Part shown: piece after piece, positions 7,145-15,454 of the stretch
Layout of the letters: each line of letters begins with the position of its first letter
How positions within the stretch are numbered: the stretch's first letter is position 1
Assembly: GCF_052180215.1 (NCBI RefSeq)
Contig: NZ_CP197471.1
Coordinates: 282,001 to 346,000, forward strand
DNA from: Pseudoneobacillus sp052180215
GTDB taxonomy: Bacteria; Bacillota; Bacilli; Bacillales; Cytobacillaceae
Reading direction: 5' to 3'
Length of the DNA: 64,000 bases
The notes under the pieces: generated by a model
Told to the model about the DNA's origin: nothing
The model's database searches: none
What the model saw: the letters and a program-made list of their open reading frames with translations, nothing else
Position numbers and translations under genes: made by a program

Positions 7145-9235
7145 TTACTCTTTATCCTCTAAAGCGGCCTTCAATAGATCACCTAAACTTGTTCCAAAGT
7201 CTTCATTCTTAGCAGAGTATTTTTGAACAAGCTTACGTTCTTCATGTTTAGACACGGCTTTTTTCTTCGCTTCTGCCTTTTCTACTAAATTACAAGGGCG
7301 GCATTGGAAGTAAGCACCGGCTTTACCATTATGGATTTCCATTTTCTTGTGGCATTGCGGGCAACGACGGTTTGACAGCTTCGGATCTTTACGACGACGA
7401 TAGCTGCATTCGTGATTCGAACAGACTAGGACTTTCCCTTCTTTTGTATTTCGTTCCTTTAAGAACGACTCACATTCAGGACATTTTGAGCCAGTTAAGT
7501 TATGAGCGCGGTAAGATTTATTACTGCCTTTGATTTCACTAACTAGCTTTTCTGTTTGTTGACGGATATTTTTTAAAAATTCCTTAGGACTTGCTTTTCC
7601 TTTCGAAATCAACTCTAATTGTTTCTCCCATTTTGCTGTTAAATCAGGAGACTTCAATTCATCGTTTACTAGTTCAAATAGTTGTTTCCCTTTCGCAGTC
7701 GGGATTAGCTTACCGTTTTGACGGTCAACAACCTCTGTTTCGATGATTCGTTCAATTAGATCTGCTCTTGTTGCAGGAGTACCTAATCCGAACTTTTCCA
7801 TTTTTCCTAAAAGATCCGCTTCGGTAAAACGGCTAGGCGGTTCGGTTAAGCCCTTGGCAACTTGGACGGAGCGGAGTGTGTATGTTTTCCCAACGTTCCA
7901 ATTAGCTTTCGTTCCTTCGCTAATGACATTTTCTTTATTTAATACCTTTTTAAAGCCAAGGTTTACGATAGTGGTTTCTCTAAGGACTAGCTGCTCTTGG
8001 CCAGCTTTTAAAGTGATTTGAGTGGTTTCGTACTCGTATTCAGGATAAAACAGGGTAAGGAATCTGCGAGTAATAAGATCGTAAACCTTCCGTTCATCCG
8101 AGTCTAATACATCAAGGCGAAGTCTCTCCTCCGTCGGGATAATGGCATGGTGATCGGTTACTTTTTCGTTATTAAAAACTTTCTTGGTCGCGACCTTGCC
8201 TTTATTTTTAATAGGCAAAAGTGTTTCTTCCTTATATCCTCCCGAGATAGCCTGTAGGCGCTCTAACATGGTTCCTTCCATATCAGTCGTTAAATAACGA
8301 GAATCTGTTCTCGGATAGGTCACTAATTTATACTGTTCATACAAACGTTGTAGCACCGTCGATGTTTTTTTAGCCGAGAAACCGAATCGTTTATTACAAT
8401 CCCTTTGTAATTCTGTTAAATCATAGGGAAGGGGCTGTGTTTCTTTCTTTGGATTTTTCTTAATGTTCTCTACTATAGCGTCCGAGTTCTCAAGTTGTTC
8501 CTTAACTCGATTAACCGTTTCTTGATCAAAAATTCTTTTTTCGCCATTCTTTTCCCAGTCTGCTTCACTAGAGCCAATTGGAACCTTTATGGTCCAATAT
8601 TCTTTCGGTACAAACTTCTGTATTTCGCTTTCTTTTTCTAAAATAAGAGCCAGAGTAGGTGTTTGCACACGACCAGCAGATAGTGGGTCATTGTATTTTG
8701 TTGTTAAAGCTCTTGTCACATTTAAACCAATAAGCCAATCTGCCTCAGCACGACAAACAGCGGATTGGTAAAGGTTTTCGAAGTCTTGTCCTGGCTTTAG
8801 CTGTTTAAACCCATCTTTAATGGCTTTATCTGTATAAGAAGAAATCCAAAGACGTTTAAGAGGCTTTCTCCACTTTATTTTTTCTAAAATCCATCGAGCA
8901 ACGAGTTCACCTTCACGCCCAGCATCAGTTGCAATGATGATTTCTTTAATATCATTGCGTTTTGCTAGACTTTCAATAGCTCGAAATTGATGATGAGTCT
9001 GCTTCATAATATTTAAACCCATTCGTTCGGGGATTATCGGAAGATCCTCTAAGTTCCATGTTTTATATTTCGTATCATATTGCTCAGGCATTTTTAATTC
9101 AACTAAGTGCCCAAGTGCCCAAGTAACAATATATTGGCTGCCTTCAATATAGCTCTTTGATTGTTGTTTACATCCAAGAACACGTGCAAGCTCTCTTGCT
9201 ACACTCGGCTTTTCTGCAAGAATAAGTGATTTCAT
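7145..9235 (-). CDS. topB: DNA topoisomerase III
   Basis: This type IA topoisomerase decatenates DNA by single-strand passage. The N-terminal TOPRIM domain begins KSLILAEKPSVARELARVLG (acidic Glu at the EKPS motif) and continues with ATDAGREGELVARWI. LSAGRVQTPTLALI follows, then the catalytic-tyrosine segment LVTYPRTDSRYL. The C-terminus has zinc-finger motifs (CPECESFL, CSNHEC, CPQCHKKM, CRPC). The start at 9235 is preferred because AAAGGAGTTTG lies between it and the upstream start at 9253. The 696-residue length is normal. Confidence 0.96.
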   Translation of the reverse strand: MKSLILAEKPSVARELARVLGCKQQSKSYIEGSQYIVTWALGHLVELKMPEQYDTKYKTWNLEDLPIIPERMGLNIMKQTHHQFRAIESLAKRNDIKEIIIATDAGREGELVARWILEKIKWRKPLKRLWISSYTDKAIKDGFKQLKPGQDFENLYQSAVCRAEADWLIGLNVTRALTTKYNDPLSAGRVQTPTLALILEKESEIQKFVPKEYWTIKVPIGSSEADWEKNGEKRIFDQETVNRVKEQLENSDAIVENIKKNPKKETQPLPYDLTELQRDCNKRFGFSAKKTSTVLQRLYEQYKLVTYPRTDSRYLTTDMEGTMLERLQAISGGYKEETLLPIKNKGKVATKKVFNNEKVTDHHAIIPTEERLRLDVLDSDERKVYDLITRRFLTLFYPEYEYETTQITLKAGQEQLVLRETTIVNLGFKKVLNKENVISEGTKANWNVGKTYTLRSVQVAKGLTEPPSRFTEADLLGKMEKFGLGTPATRADLIERIIETEVVDRQNGKLIPTAKGKQLFELVNDELKSPDLTAKWEKQLELISKGKASPKEFLKNIRQQTEKLVSEIKGSNKSYRAHNLTGSKCPECESFLKERNTKEGKVLVCSNHECSYRRRKDPKLSNRRCPQCHKKMEIHNGKAGAYFQCRPCNLVEKAEAKKKAVSKHEERKLVQKYSAKNEDFGTSLGDLLKAALEDKE

Positions 9236-9325
9236 AAAACAAACTCCTTTCAAGGACGAAATACCTCATTTTCGTCCGAGTTACACTAAACAGTATACCT
9301 TAGAATGTCATTTTCAAGTACCTTA

Positions 9326-9355
9326 TTGACAGAAATGGAAGCACGAGCATAGAAT
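9326..9355 (+). promoter_or_regulatory. Promoter of the hutH leader
   Basis: TTGACA (9326-9331) and TAGAAT (9350-9355) are 18 bases apart. They are followed by about 165 bases of leader before hutH. Confidence 0.65.
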
Positions 9356-9413
9356 AAAGGTAAATATCGTTATTTTTTGAAAATTTAAACCCTTCTTGAA
9401 AGAAGAGGATAAT

Positions 9414-9470
9414 ATGATACATCTTAAACGGATCAAAAAATTAAAAATCGTACTCGGGAGCCTGGATTAA
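9414..9470 (+). CDS. 18-codon leader ORF ending in the hutH terminator loop
   Basis: An ATG at 9414 follows a good ribosome site (AAGAGGATAAT) and opens an 18-codon frame (MIHLKRIKKLKIVLGSLD). Its last codons form the 5' arm of the terminator at 9458-9490, and its TAA falls at the loop. This suggests a leader peptide whose translation would keep the terminator open. It has not been shown to be translated. Confidence 0.55.
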   Translation: MIHLKRIKKLKIVLGSLD

Positions 9471-9490
9471 TCAATCCAGGCTCTTTCTTT
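9458..9490 (+). terminator. Attenuator-type terminator upstream of hutH
   Basis: An 11-bp stem (GAGCCTGGATT with AATCCAGGCTC), a four-base loop and a T-rich tail lie 32 bases before hutH, with no complete upstream gene on this strand. It is therefore more likely an attenuator than an end-of-gene terminator. Confidence 0.8.
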
Positions 9491-9521
9491 ATTTTATTAA
9501 AGTGGTAGAGGAGAGAGATAG

Positions 9522-11048
9522 ATGGTTGAATTAAAAGGTTATGGACTAACACTAAACATGATAAAAGAGATTCTGGCTCGAAATTTACCTGTCAAGGCAT
9601 CGGAAGCAAGCTTGGCAGCAGTTCAAAAAAGTAGGATGGCCGTCGAAAAAATCGTTACAGAAGGAAAGATCGTCTACGGAATCAACACAGGATTTGGTAA
9701 ATTCAGTGATGTTCGTATTAATCAAAATGATGTACGAGAGCTGCAAATCAATCTCATTCGATCCCATGCTTGCGGGGTAGGGGAGCCGTTTCCAAAAGTA
9801 GTATCAAAAGTAATGCTTCTATTACGAGCGAATGCCTTATTAAAAGGGTTTTCTGGTATCCGTCCAGTTGTTGTGGAGAGGTTGTTAGAATATTTTAATA
9901 AAGATATTATTCCCGTTATTCCTCAGCAAGGTTCATTGGGGGCTAGCGGTGACTTGGCGCCATTATCGCATTTAGTTCTTCCAATCGTCGGAGAAGGAGA
10001 AGTTTTTTATAAAGAAAAAAGAATGCTGGCCCAGGAAGCTTTATTTTTAGAAGGAATAACACCGTTAACATTGGAAGCAAAAGAGGGATTGGCGCTTATT
10101 AATGGAACACAGGCAATGACCGCGATGGGGGTCGTTGGTTATTTAGAGGCTGAAAACTTAGCTTATCAAGCTGAGCTTATTGCGTCTCTTTCGTTAGAAA
10201 GTCATAAGGGTATTATGGATGCATTTGCAGAGGAAATTCATATTGCAAGGGGATATCACCAGCAGGTAGAAACAGCAGCAAGAATTCGTGACTATTTGAA
10301 GGATAGTCAATTGACGACACGACAAGGGGAAGTGCGAGTACAGGATGCTTATTCGTTAAGATGTATCCCACAAGTTCATGGCGCTTCTTGGCAAGCGTTG
10401 GATTATGTGAAAGAGAAGTTAGAAATTGAAATGAATGCGGCGACAGATAATCCATTAATTTTCCATGAAGGAGATATGGTGGTATCAGGTGGGAATTTCC
10501 ATGGCCAACCAATTGCTTTTGCGATGGATTTTATGAAAATTGCTGTTGCAGAGCTTGCCAATATTTCAGAACGTCGAATCGAGCGCTTAGTGAATCCTCA
10601 ATTAAATGATTTACCAGCGTTTTTAAGCCCGGAACCTGGTCTGCAGTCTGGTGCAATGATATTACAATATAGTGCTGCTTCTCTCGTGTCTGAAAATAAA
10701 ACATTGGCACATCCGGCTAGTGTAGATTCCATACCGTCCTCTGCCAATCAAGAAGATCATGTGAGTATGGGTACAATAGGCTCTAGGCATGCTTACCAAA
10801 TCATACAGAATGCCAGAAGAGTCCTAGCTATTGAGTTATTCTGTGCGTTACAGGCATTAGAATTCAGAGGGATTCATCTTATGGCAACGGCCACAAGATC
10901 CTTATATGAAAAATCACGTGAAATTGTGCCTTCCATTATAAAAGATAGAATTTTTTCTACAGATATTGAAAAATTAGCGGACTGGTTGAAAAACAAATCG
11001 GTAGAAGACATGATTATGGTACCACCTACTAAACAAGAGACAAATTGA
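9522..11048 (+). CDS. hutH: Histidine ammonia-lyase
   Basis: HutH deaminates histidine to urocanate, the first step of histidine utilisation. The 508-residue length is typical. The MIO prosthetic group forms from Ala-Ser-Gly in GSLGASGDLAPLSH. Other family segments are YGINTGFGKF, INGTQAMTA, ATDNPLIF, GGNFHGQP and SSANQEDHVSMG. A ribosome site (GAGGAGAG) precedes the ATG. Unusually, no hutU, hutI, hutG or hutP lies beside it, so the rest of the pathway must be elsewhere or the enzyme works alone. Confidence 0.97.
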   Translation: MVELKGYGLTLNMIKEILARNLPVKASEASLAAVQKSRMAVEKIVTEGKIVYGINTGFGKFSDVRINQNDVRELQINLIRSHACGVGEPFPKVVSKVMLLLRANALLKGFSGIRPVVVERLLEYFNKDIIPVIPQQGSLGASGDLAPLSHLVLPIVGEGEVFYKEKRMLAQEALFLEGITPLTLEAKEGLALINGTQAMTAMGVVGYLEAENLAYQAELIASLSLESHKGIMDAFAEEIHIARGYHQQVETAARIRDYLKDSQLTTRQGEVRVQDAYSLRCIPQVHGASWQALDYVKEKLEIEMNAATDNPLIFHEGDMVVSGGNFHGQPIAFAMDFMKIAVAELANISERRIERLVNPQLNDLPAFLSPEPGLQSGAMILQYSAASLVSENKTLAHPASVDSIPSSANQEDHVSMGTIGSRHAYQIIQNARRVLAIELFCALQALEFRGIHLMATATRSLYEKSREIVPSIIKDRIFSTDIEKLADWLKNKSVEDMIMVPPTKQETN

Positions 11049-11066
11049 TACAGGGAACCAATTAAA

Positions 11067-11096
11067 GGGATAAACTTGTCGTTTATCCCATTTGTT
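11067..11096 (+). terminator. Likely hutH terminator
   Basis: GGGATAAAC pairs with GTTTATCCC, with a short T-containing tail. It lies between hutH and the convergent small gene ending at 11098 and may serve both. Confidence 0.55.
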
Positions 11097-11097
11097 A

Positions 11098-11259
11098 TTA
11101 TTCTGTTTTTTCTCTGCGATTTTTAAAAGCTTCTTGAACAACAATAAACTCTTCGTCCTCAAGGCTTTGTTTTGCATGTTGTTCAACCATAGCGCCAGCT
11201 TCTGGAAGAGGTCCTGGATGACCTTTCTTTTGATGTTCAAAATGTTTTCCACGAGCCAT
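11098..11259 (-). CDS. Small hydrophilic protein (53 aa), unknown
   Basis: The ORF begins MARGKHFEHQKKGHPGPLPE and ends AFKNRREKTE; it is charged, with no membrane segment. AAGGAGTGGATG precedes the ATG at good spacing, so it is probably real. Its size and composition recall small Bacillus proteins of the spore or stationary phase, but I do not recognise the family. A frameshifted reading (10974-11375) on the same strand is a shadow. Confidence 0.6.
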   Translation of the reverse strand: MARGKHFEHQKKGHPGPLPEAGAMVEQHAKQSLEDEEFIVVQEAFKNRREKTE

Positions 11260-11429
11260 TTACATCCACTCCTTTCACTTTGACAAAGATAGGTTTCCCT
11301 AATATAGGAGGAGTATGTAAATGAAACACTGAAGAACATAAATCCTTGATTAAGTAACCATTTTTCTTCCAACATAGTTTATAATATACATATAGGGTAA
11401 TCGATAATGTCCGAGGGAGAGGGTTTAGG

Positions 11430-11804
11430 ATGGATTTTTTTACGATTATAGCTGAGCAACAAATAAAAAAGGCCTATGAAGATGGAGAGTTTGACAATCT
11501 TCCAGGCTTAGGTAAACCGATGAACTTAGAGGATTTATCAGGAGTTCCAGAAGACCTTCGCATGGCTTATCGTTTGATGAAAAATGCAGGATTTTCTCCT
11601 GAAGAAAATAAACTTAAACAAGAAATGCTCTCCATAGAAAATTTAATAAGAAATTGTGAAGACCCAGACGAAAAACAAAAGCATCAAAAGAACCTAAATG
11701 AAAAGCTGCTTCGATTTAATCAAGTCATGTCCAAAAGAGGCGCTAAAACCAACTCATCCCTCTTTAAAAACTACGAACAAAAAATAGATAAAAAATTTTT
11801 TTAA
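11430..11804 (+). CDS. DUF1992 (DnaJ-C28-like) domain protein
   Basis: The 124-residue protein starts MDFFTIIAEQQIKKAYEDGEF and carries GLGKPMNLED and PEDLRMAYRLMKNAGF, the conserved core of the DUF1992 family found alone in bacteria and fused to DnaJ in eukaryotes. A lysine-rich helical C-terminus follows. Its biochemical role is not known to me. The ribosome site GGAGAGGG precedes the ATG. Confidence 0.8.
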   Translation: MDFFTIIAEQQIKKAYEDGEFDNLPGLGKPMNLEDLSGVPEDLRMAYRLMKNAGFSPEENKLKQEMLSIENLIRNCEDPDEKQKHQKNLNEKLLRFNQVMSKRGAKTNSSLFKNYEQKIDKKFF

Positions 11805-11814
11805 ATATAAGGCT

Positions 11815-12050
11815 CTGTTAAAGATTATTTTAAATTTTGAGAAACGGTTGATTGGAGTGGAAGCCGCTTGACTCCTGGGGGATTAGCGTTACAGGCGAGA
11901 ACCCACAGGAGCATAAGCGACGAGGAGGCTCGACGAACGCCCTCCGGAAAGCAAGCGGCTGGAACGGAAATCAACAACAACTAAGATTAACAAATCTCAC
12001 ATATCCAAAAAGTACTCTTTTAAAGACTATTTCCACATAGTCTTTTTTTC
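11815..12050. repeat. Bacillus dispersed intergenic repeat (structured)
   Basis: The segment contains phrases common to a large intergenic repeat family of Bacillaceae: GGAGTGGAAGCCGCTTGACT, CTCCTGGGGGATTAGCG, CACAGGAGC, CGACGAGGAGGCTCG, GAAAGCAAGCGGCTGGAACG and GAAATCAAC. Complementary stretches (CCGCTTG with CAAGCGG, CTCCTGGGGG with CCCACAGGAG) predict a folded RNA or cruciform. An ORF at 11852-12040 has no ribosome site and is not a gene. A hairpin (AAAGACTAT with ATAGTCTTT) and T run near 12015-12051 ends the element. Confidence 0.75.
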
Positions 12051-12167
12051 TTTCTACGAAATCCTCTCAAATTTCTAAAGAAAACTAAAAAATTGTCGAA
12101 ATAAAAGATAAGAATTAATTTCTGAATCGATTAATCAAAGTTTGAGATAAGATAGGTGAACGGTTAT

Positions 12168-12962
12168 ATGGACAAAACGTCGATTATAGGTGTCATATTA
12201 GGATTAATAGCAGTTGGTGTAGGGATGTTTTTAAAAGGGGTAAGCCCATCGCAGCTAGTCAACCCTGCAGCCATTCTCATCATCCTATTAGGTACTGTTG
12301 CAGCAGTAACCATTGCATTTCCTACAAATGAATTAAAGAAAGTTCCAAATCTATTTGGAATTATTTTTAAAGAACAAAAATTAATGTCTTCAGTAGAATT
12401 GATTCGTATGTTTTCTGATTGGGCACAACTGGCACGAAAAGAAGGTTTATTGGCACTTGAAGCTAGAACAAATGAAGTGGATGATGCCTTTTTACGAAAT
12501 GGTTTAACTTTGGCTGTAGATGGTCAAAGTGCTGATTACATCCGGGATGTTCTATCTGAGGAAATTGAAGCGATGGAGGAGCGTCACCAAGGTGGAGCTG
12601 CTATATTTACTCAAGCTGGTACGTATGCACCGACTCTTGGAGTATTAGGGGCGGTAGTAGGATTAATTGCTGCATTAGGTTACATGAATGATATAGAAGC
12701 TTTAGGTCATGCTATCTCGGCTGCATTCGTTGCTACGTTAATGGGGATTTTTACTGGTTATGTGTTATGGCATCCTTTTGCCAATAAATTAAAAAGAAAA
12801 TCAAAGCAAGAAGTGAAACAAAAGCAGATGATGATTGAAGGAATTCTTTCCATTTTAGAAGGAGAGGCTCCGAGGGTTATTGAACAAAAGCTTGCATCTT
12901 ATCTTCCAGCAGGAGAGCGCAAAGCATTCCTGAATGAAAGTGTTGTGAAGCAGGATGAGTAG
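12168..12962 (+). CDS. motA: Flagellar stator protein MotA
   Basis: MotA forms the stator channel with MotB and couples proton flow to flagellar rotation. The protein aligns by eye with B. subtilis MotA throughout: N-terminal MDKTSIIGVILGLIAVGVGM, LARKEGLLALE, QAGTYAPTLGVLGAVVGLIAAL and HAISAAFVATLMGIFTGYV. Four membrane helices are visible. The start at 12168 (263 aa) is preferred to the GTG at 12156, which sits in the ribosome site (ATAGGTGAAC). The stop overlaps motB. Confidence 0.96.
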   Translation: MDKTSIIGVILGLIAVGVGMFLKGVSPSQLVNPAAILIILLGTVAAVTIAFPTNELKKVPNLFGIIFKEQKLMSSVELIRMFSDWAQLARKEGLLALEARTNEVDDAFLRNGLTLAVDGQSADYIRDVLSEEIEAMEERHQGGAAIFTQAGTYAPTLGVLGAVVGLIAALGYMNDIEALGHAISAAFVATLMGIFTGYVLWHPFANKLKRKSKQEVKQKQMMIEGILSILEGEAPRVIEQKLASYLPAGERKAFLNESVVKQDE

Positions 12963-13701
12963 GAGAAAGAAAAAGCATCATCATGAAGATCATGTGGATG
13001 AATCCTGGCTTATCCCATATGCAGATTTATTGACTCTGTTACTTGCATTATTTATTGTATTGTTCTCAATGAGCTCGATTGATGCACAAAAGTTTAATGC
13101 TTTTTCCAAAGCGTTTAATCAAATTTTTGCTGGTGGTACAGGCGTTTTAGATTTCGAAGCCCCTATGCCTCAGAGCGAAAATGATACAAAGGTGAACCCG
13201 AAAGAGGAACCTAAACAGGAAGACATCGATAAGGACCAACAGGAACTACAGGACTTGCAAAAGAAGGTTAATACGTATATTCATAATAAAAAGCTTGAAG
13301 CGAAATTAGGCACCAAATTAACGGATGAAGGTTTGCTTGTTACAATACGAGATAATGTGTTATTTGATTCTGGTAAAGCAGAGGTCCGCAATGTCGATTT
13401 AAATATTGCGACAGAAATCTCAGGACTACTTGTTATGGATCCTCCTCGAAATATCATCATCAGTGGACACACAGATAATGTTCCGATTCGTAATGCAAAT
13501 TTTGAATCAAACTGGGAATTAAGCGTTATGAGGGCTGTTAATTTCATGAAGATTGTCCTAAGAAACGATAAACTGGATCCACGTTGGTTTAGTGCAAAAG
13601 GATTTGGAGAATTCCAACCAGTAGCATCAAATAACACCAAAGAAGGTAAAGCGAGAAATAGACGGGTTGAAATTCTCATACTTCCAAGATTCCAAGACTA
13701 A
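12955..13701 (+). CDS. motB: Flagellar stator protein MotB
   Basis: The 248-residue partner of MotA overlaps it by eight bases (ATGAGTAG), implying translational coupling. After a basic start comes DESWLIPYADLLTLLLALFI, which holds the essential proton-carrying Asp of the single membrane helix. The C-terminus is an OmpA-like peptidoglycan-binding domain (ISGHTDNVPI, NWELSVMRAVNF, ARNRRVEILILPR). It resembles the H+-type MotB of B. subtilis more than MotS. Confidence 0.96.
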   Translation: MSRRKKKHHHEDHVDESWLIPYADLLTLLLALFIVLFSMSSIDAQKFNAFSKAFNQIFAGGTGVLDFEAPMPQSENDTKVNPKEEPKQEDIDKDQQELQDLQKKVNTYIHNKKLEAKLGTKLTDEGLLVTIRDNVLFDSGKAEVRNVDLNIATEISGLLVMDPPRNIIISGHTDNVPIRNANFESNWELSVMRAVNFMKIVLRNDKLDPRWFSAKGFGEFQPVASNNTKEGKARNRRVEILILPRFQD

Positions 13702-13724
13702 ACAAGGTTTAGTCTTCTTCTTTT
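13694..13724 (+). terminator. motAB terminator
   Basis: AAGACTAAAC pairs with GTTTAGTCTT, followed by a T-rich tract. The structure overlaps the convergent small gene ending at 13709. Confidence 0.8.
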
Positions 13725-13819
13725 TTCGGAACTGGTTTACACATTCTATCAATGAAGAATCCAAATAGCCCTAAAAAAGTAATAGGAATGGCATAATTCA
13801 AAATGTGAAGTATCGTCAA
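13709..13819 (-). CDS. Small membrane protein (36 aa), TTG start
   Basis: A 36-codon frame begins at a TTG preceded by GAGGTGAAC. It has one hydrophobic helix (YAIPITFLGLFGFFID) and an acidic/basic tail (KPVPKKEED). The stop lies inside the motAB terminator, so the two transcripts converge. Family unknown; the ribosome site and composition support a real gene. Confidence 0.5.
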   Translation of the reverse strand: MTILHILNYAIPITFLGLFGFFIDRMCKPVPKKEED

Positions 13820-13969
13820 TTCGTTCACCTCATTTATTAGTGGATTACCCCTATCTTCGTATTAATAAATATTATATGTTAAAATTCAGAAAATAAATAA
13901 TATTTAGATTAGTTATTTTTAAAATTATTTAGAAGGAAACCGACATCTTTTGACGAATTACTAGAGTAG

Positions 13970-13983
13970 AGAAAGCGTTTGCA
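13970..13983 (+). promoter_or_regulatory. cre-like catabolite repression site
   Basis: AGAAAGCGTTTGCA matches 12 of 14 positions of the CcpA consensus TGWAANCGNTNWCA. It lies 27 bases before the sugar-kinase-family gene at 14011. CcpA control is an inference. Confidence 0.45.
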
Positions 13984-14010
13984 CAAATTCTTTATTAAGG
14001 ACTGAGAGTC

Positions 14011-15111
14011 ATGGAAAAACAAGTATTAATAAAGATGTTAAAATTAGTCAAATCAAACCCGCAAATATCCAATTTGGAACTATCACAAAAGTTAAATGTA
14101 ATTCTAGAAGACGTTGAAAAAGGTCTCTTAGAATTAAAAGAAAGCGGAGATATTATAGGAAGATCCTTTATTTTTCCAAAAAAGACTCAAGTTCTTTGTA
14201 TTGGTGGAGCTAATATAGATCGGAAAATTCAAGTATTGGAAGGGTTAGAATATGGGACTTCTAATCCATCGAACAGTACTATTTCCTGTGGTGGTGTAGC
14301 TAGGAATATTGCTGAAAACCTTGGCAGAATCAATTGCCAAACCTCTTTACTTAGTTTTGTCGGAGGGGATCATGAAGGGGAATGGCTTTTGAATCAGACA
14401 AAGAGATTTGTCGATATTACACCAACTGAAGTTATTCCACAAATGTCAACGGGAACGTACACAGCAGTTTTAAATGAAGAAGGGGAAATGATTGTCGCTT
14501 TAGCTGATATGGTTTTATACGATTCCATACAGCGGTCCCTTATTGAAAAAAAGTGGGGAATCATAAGAGAATCCGAAATGGTCTTATTAGACACCAATTT
14601 ACCTTCCGATATTCTTTCCTATATCATCAAACGTTGTCAAAAGGAAAATATACCATTAAGTATTGTTCCTGTATCCGCCCCAAAAGTAAAAAAGCTTCCT
14701 CATCAACTTGATGGAGTGACATGGTTAATTGCTAATCAGTCTGAGGCTGAAGCCCTTGCGGATTTCCCTATTCAAAGTGATGGAGACTATTTTCGCGCAG
14801 CCGAATTAATTTTGAAAAAAGGTGTAGAAAGAGTCGTTATTACGAGGGGAGATAAAGGTCTTATTTATTTCACAAAAAATGGAGAAGCCAGTGTCATTCT
14901 ACCACCTGAGATACAAGTAGATGATGTAACAGGGGCAGGCGATTCATTAGTAGCGGGAATCCTATACGGCTATTTAAAGGGAGTTAACACAGAAGATGCT
15001 TGTAAAATAGGGATGTCATGTTCTATTATCACCCTTCAATCCTACGAAACAGTCAATCCTGAATTAAGTAAACAAAAGCTCCAAGAAACTTATCAGAAAT
15101 ATTTTAATTAG
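14011..15111 (+). CDS. PfkB-family kinase with N-terminal helix-turn-helix, PsuK-like
   Basis: Residues 1-55 form a small winged-helix module (NPQISNLELSQKLNVILEDV). The remainder is a ribokinase-fold kinase with LCIGGANIDRKIQ, the glycine-rich GGVARNIAENLGRI, and the catalytic DDVTGAGDSLVAG with its Asp base. This layout is that of pseudouridine kinase PsuK (E. coli YeiC), which makes pseudouridine 5'-phosphate. The partner psuG is not adjacent, so substrate assignment is tentative. A cre-like site lies upstream. Confidence 0.8.
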   Translation: MEKQVLIKMLKLVKSNPQISNLELSQKLNVILEDVEKGLLELKESGDIIGRSFIFPKKTQVLCIGGANIDRKIQVLEGLEYGTSNPSNSTISCGGVARNIAENLGRINCQTSLLSFVGGDHEGEWLLNQTKRFVDITPTEVIPQMSTGTYTAVLNEEGEMIVALADMVLYDSIQRSLIEKKWGIIRESEMVLLDTNLPSDILSYIIKRCQKENIPLSIVPVSAPKVKKLPHQLDGVTWLIANQSEAEALADFPIQSDGDYFRAAELILKKGVERVVITRGDKGLIYFTKNGEASVILPPEIQVDDVTGAGDSLVAGILYGYLKGVNTEDACKIGMSCSIITLQSYETVNPELSKQKLQETYQKYFN

Positions 15112-15162
15112 GCTCTTTTCTGCAACTTTGTTGATTTAAACTGAAAAGTCCTCATATGCTGT

Positions 15163-15211
15163 GCACCCCAAAAGTTGGACCAAGTAATTTCTAACTTTGG
15201 GGGTGTTTTTT
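15163..15211 (+). terminator. Terminator resembling an insertion-sequence end
   Basis: CACCCCAAAAGTTGGA and the opposing CTAACTTTGGGGGTG form an imperfect stem followed by seven T. The CCCCAAAAGTTGGAC core is like the terminal repeats of IS3-family elements. No transposase is present, so it may be a remnant serving as a terminator. Confidence 0.6.
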
Positions 15212-15424
15212 TGTGGTCAAATAAATATCTCACATTGTTTGGAAAATAATTGTTAAAAATTCGACGGAATTAGAAGTAATTTTACCTAGAAAGTAAGTAG
15301 ATTAGAGGTTTAATTTTTAGAAAATTCTATAAAGTAGAATTAATTGTCACTATTTGTTGGAAAAAGGTGGTATTTTATTGGACGTTCCTGACAAGAAACA
15401 ACACCCTACTAAAAAAGAACTAGA

Positions 15425-15430
15425 TATAAT
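15425..15430 (+). promoter_or_regulatory. -10 element of the sinI-like transcript
   Basis: A perfect TATAAT lies about 30 bases before the riboswitch. No good -35 is seen, suggesting activator dependence. An upstream TTCGACG (15260-15266) is one base from a reversed Spo0A box, but this is weak. The remaining stretch 15212-15424 shows no gene. Confidence 0.45.
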
Positions 15431-15454
15431 AGGGTAAAACTATTACTTAAGTAA

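Noticed and set aside
6734..7226. Overlapping ORFs encoding repetitive ICSTFRGICSS-like peptides
   Set aside because: They are translations of the 41-bp repeat array in several frames, without ribosome sites.
9356..9521. HutP-dependent antiterminator before hutH
   Set aside because: No UAG-triplet repeats at HutP spacing are visible and no hutP gene lies nearby; the leader ORF fits better.
11852..12040. 62-codon ORF
   Set aside because: It lies in a dispersed intergenic repeat and has no ribosome site.
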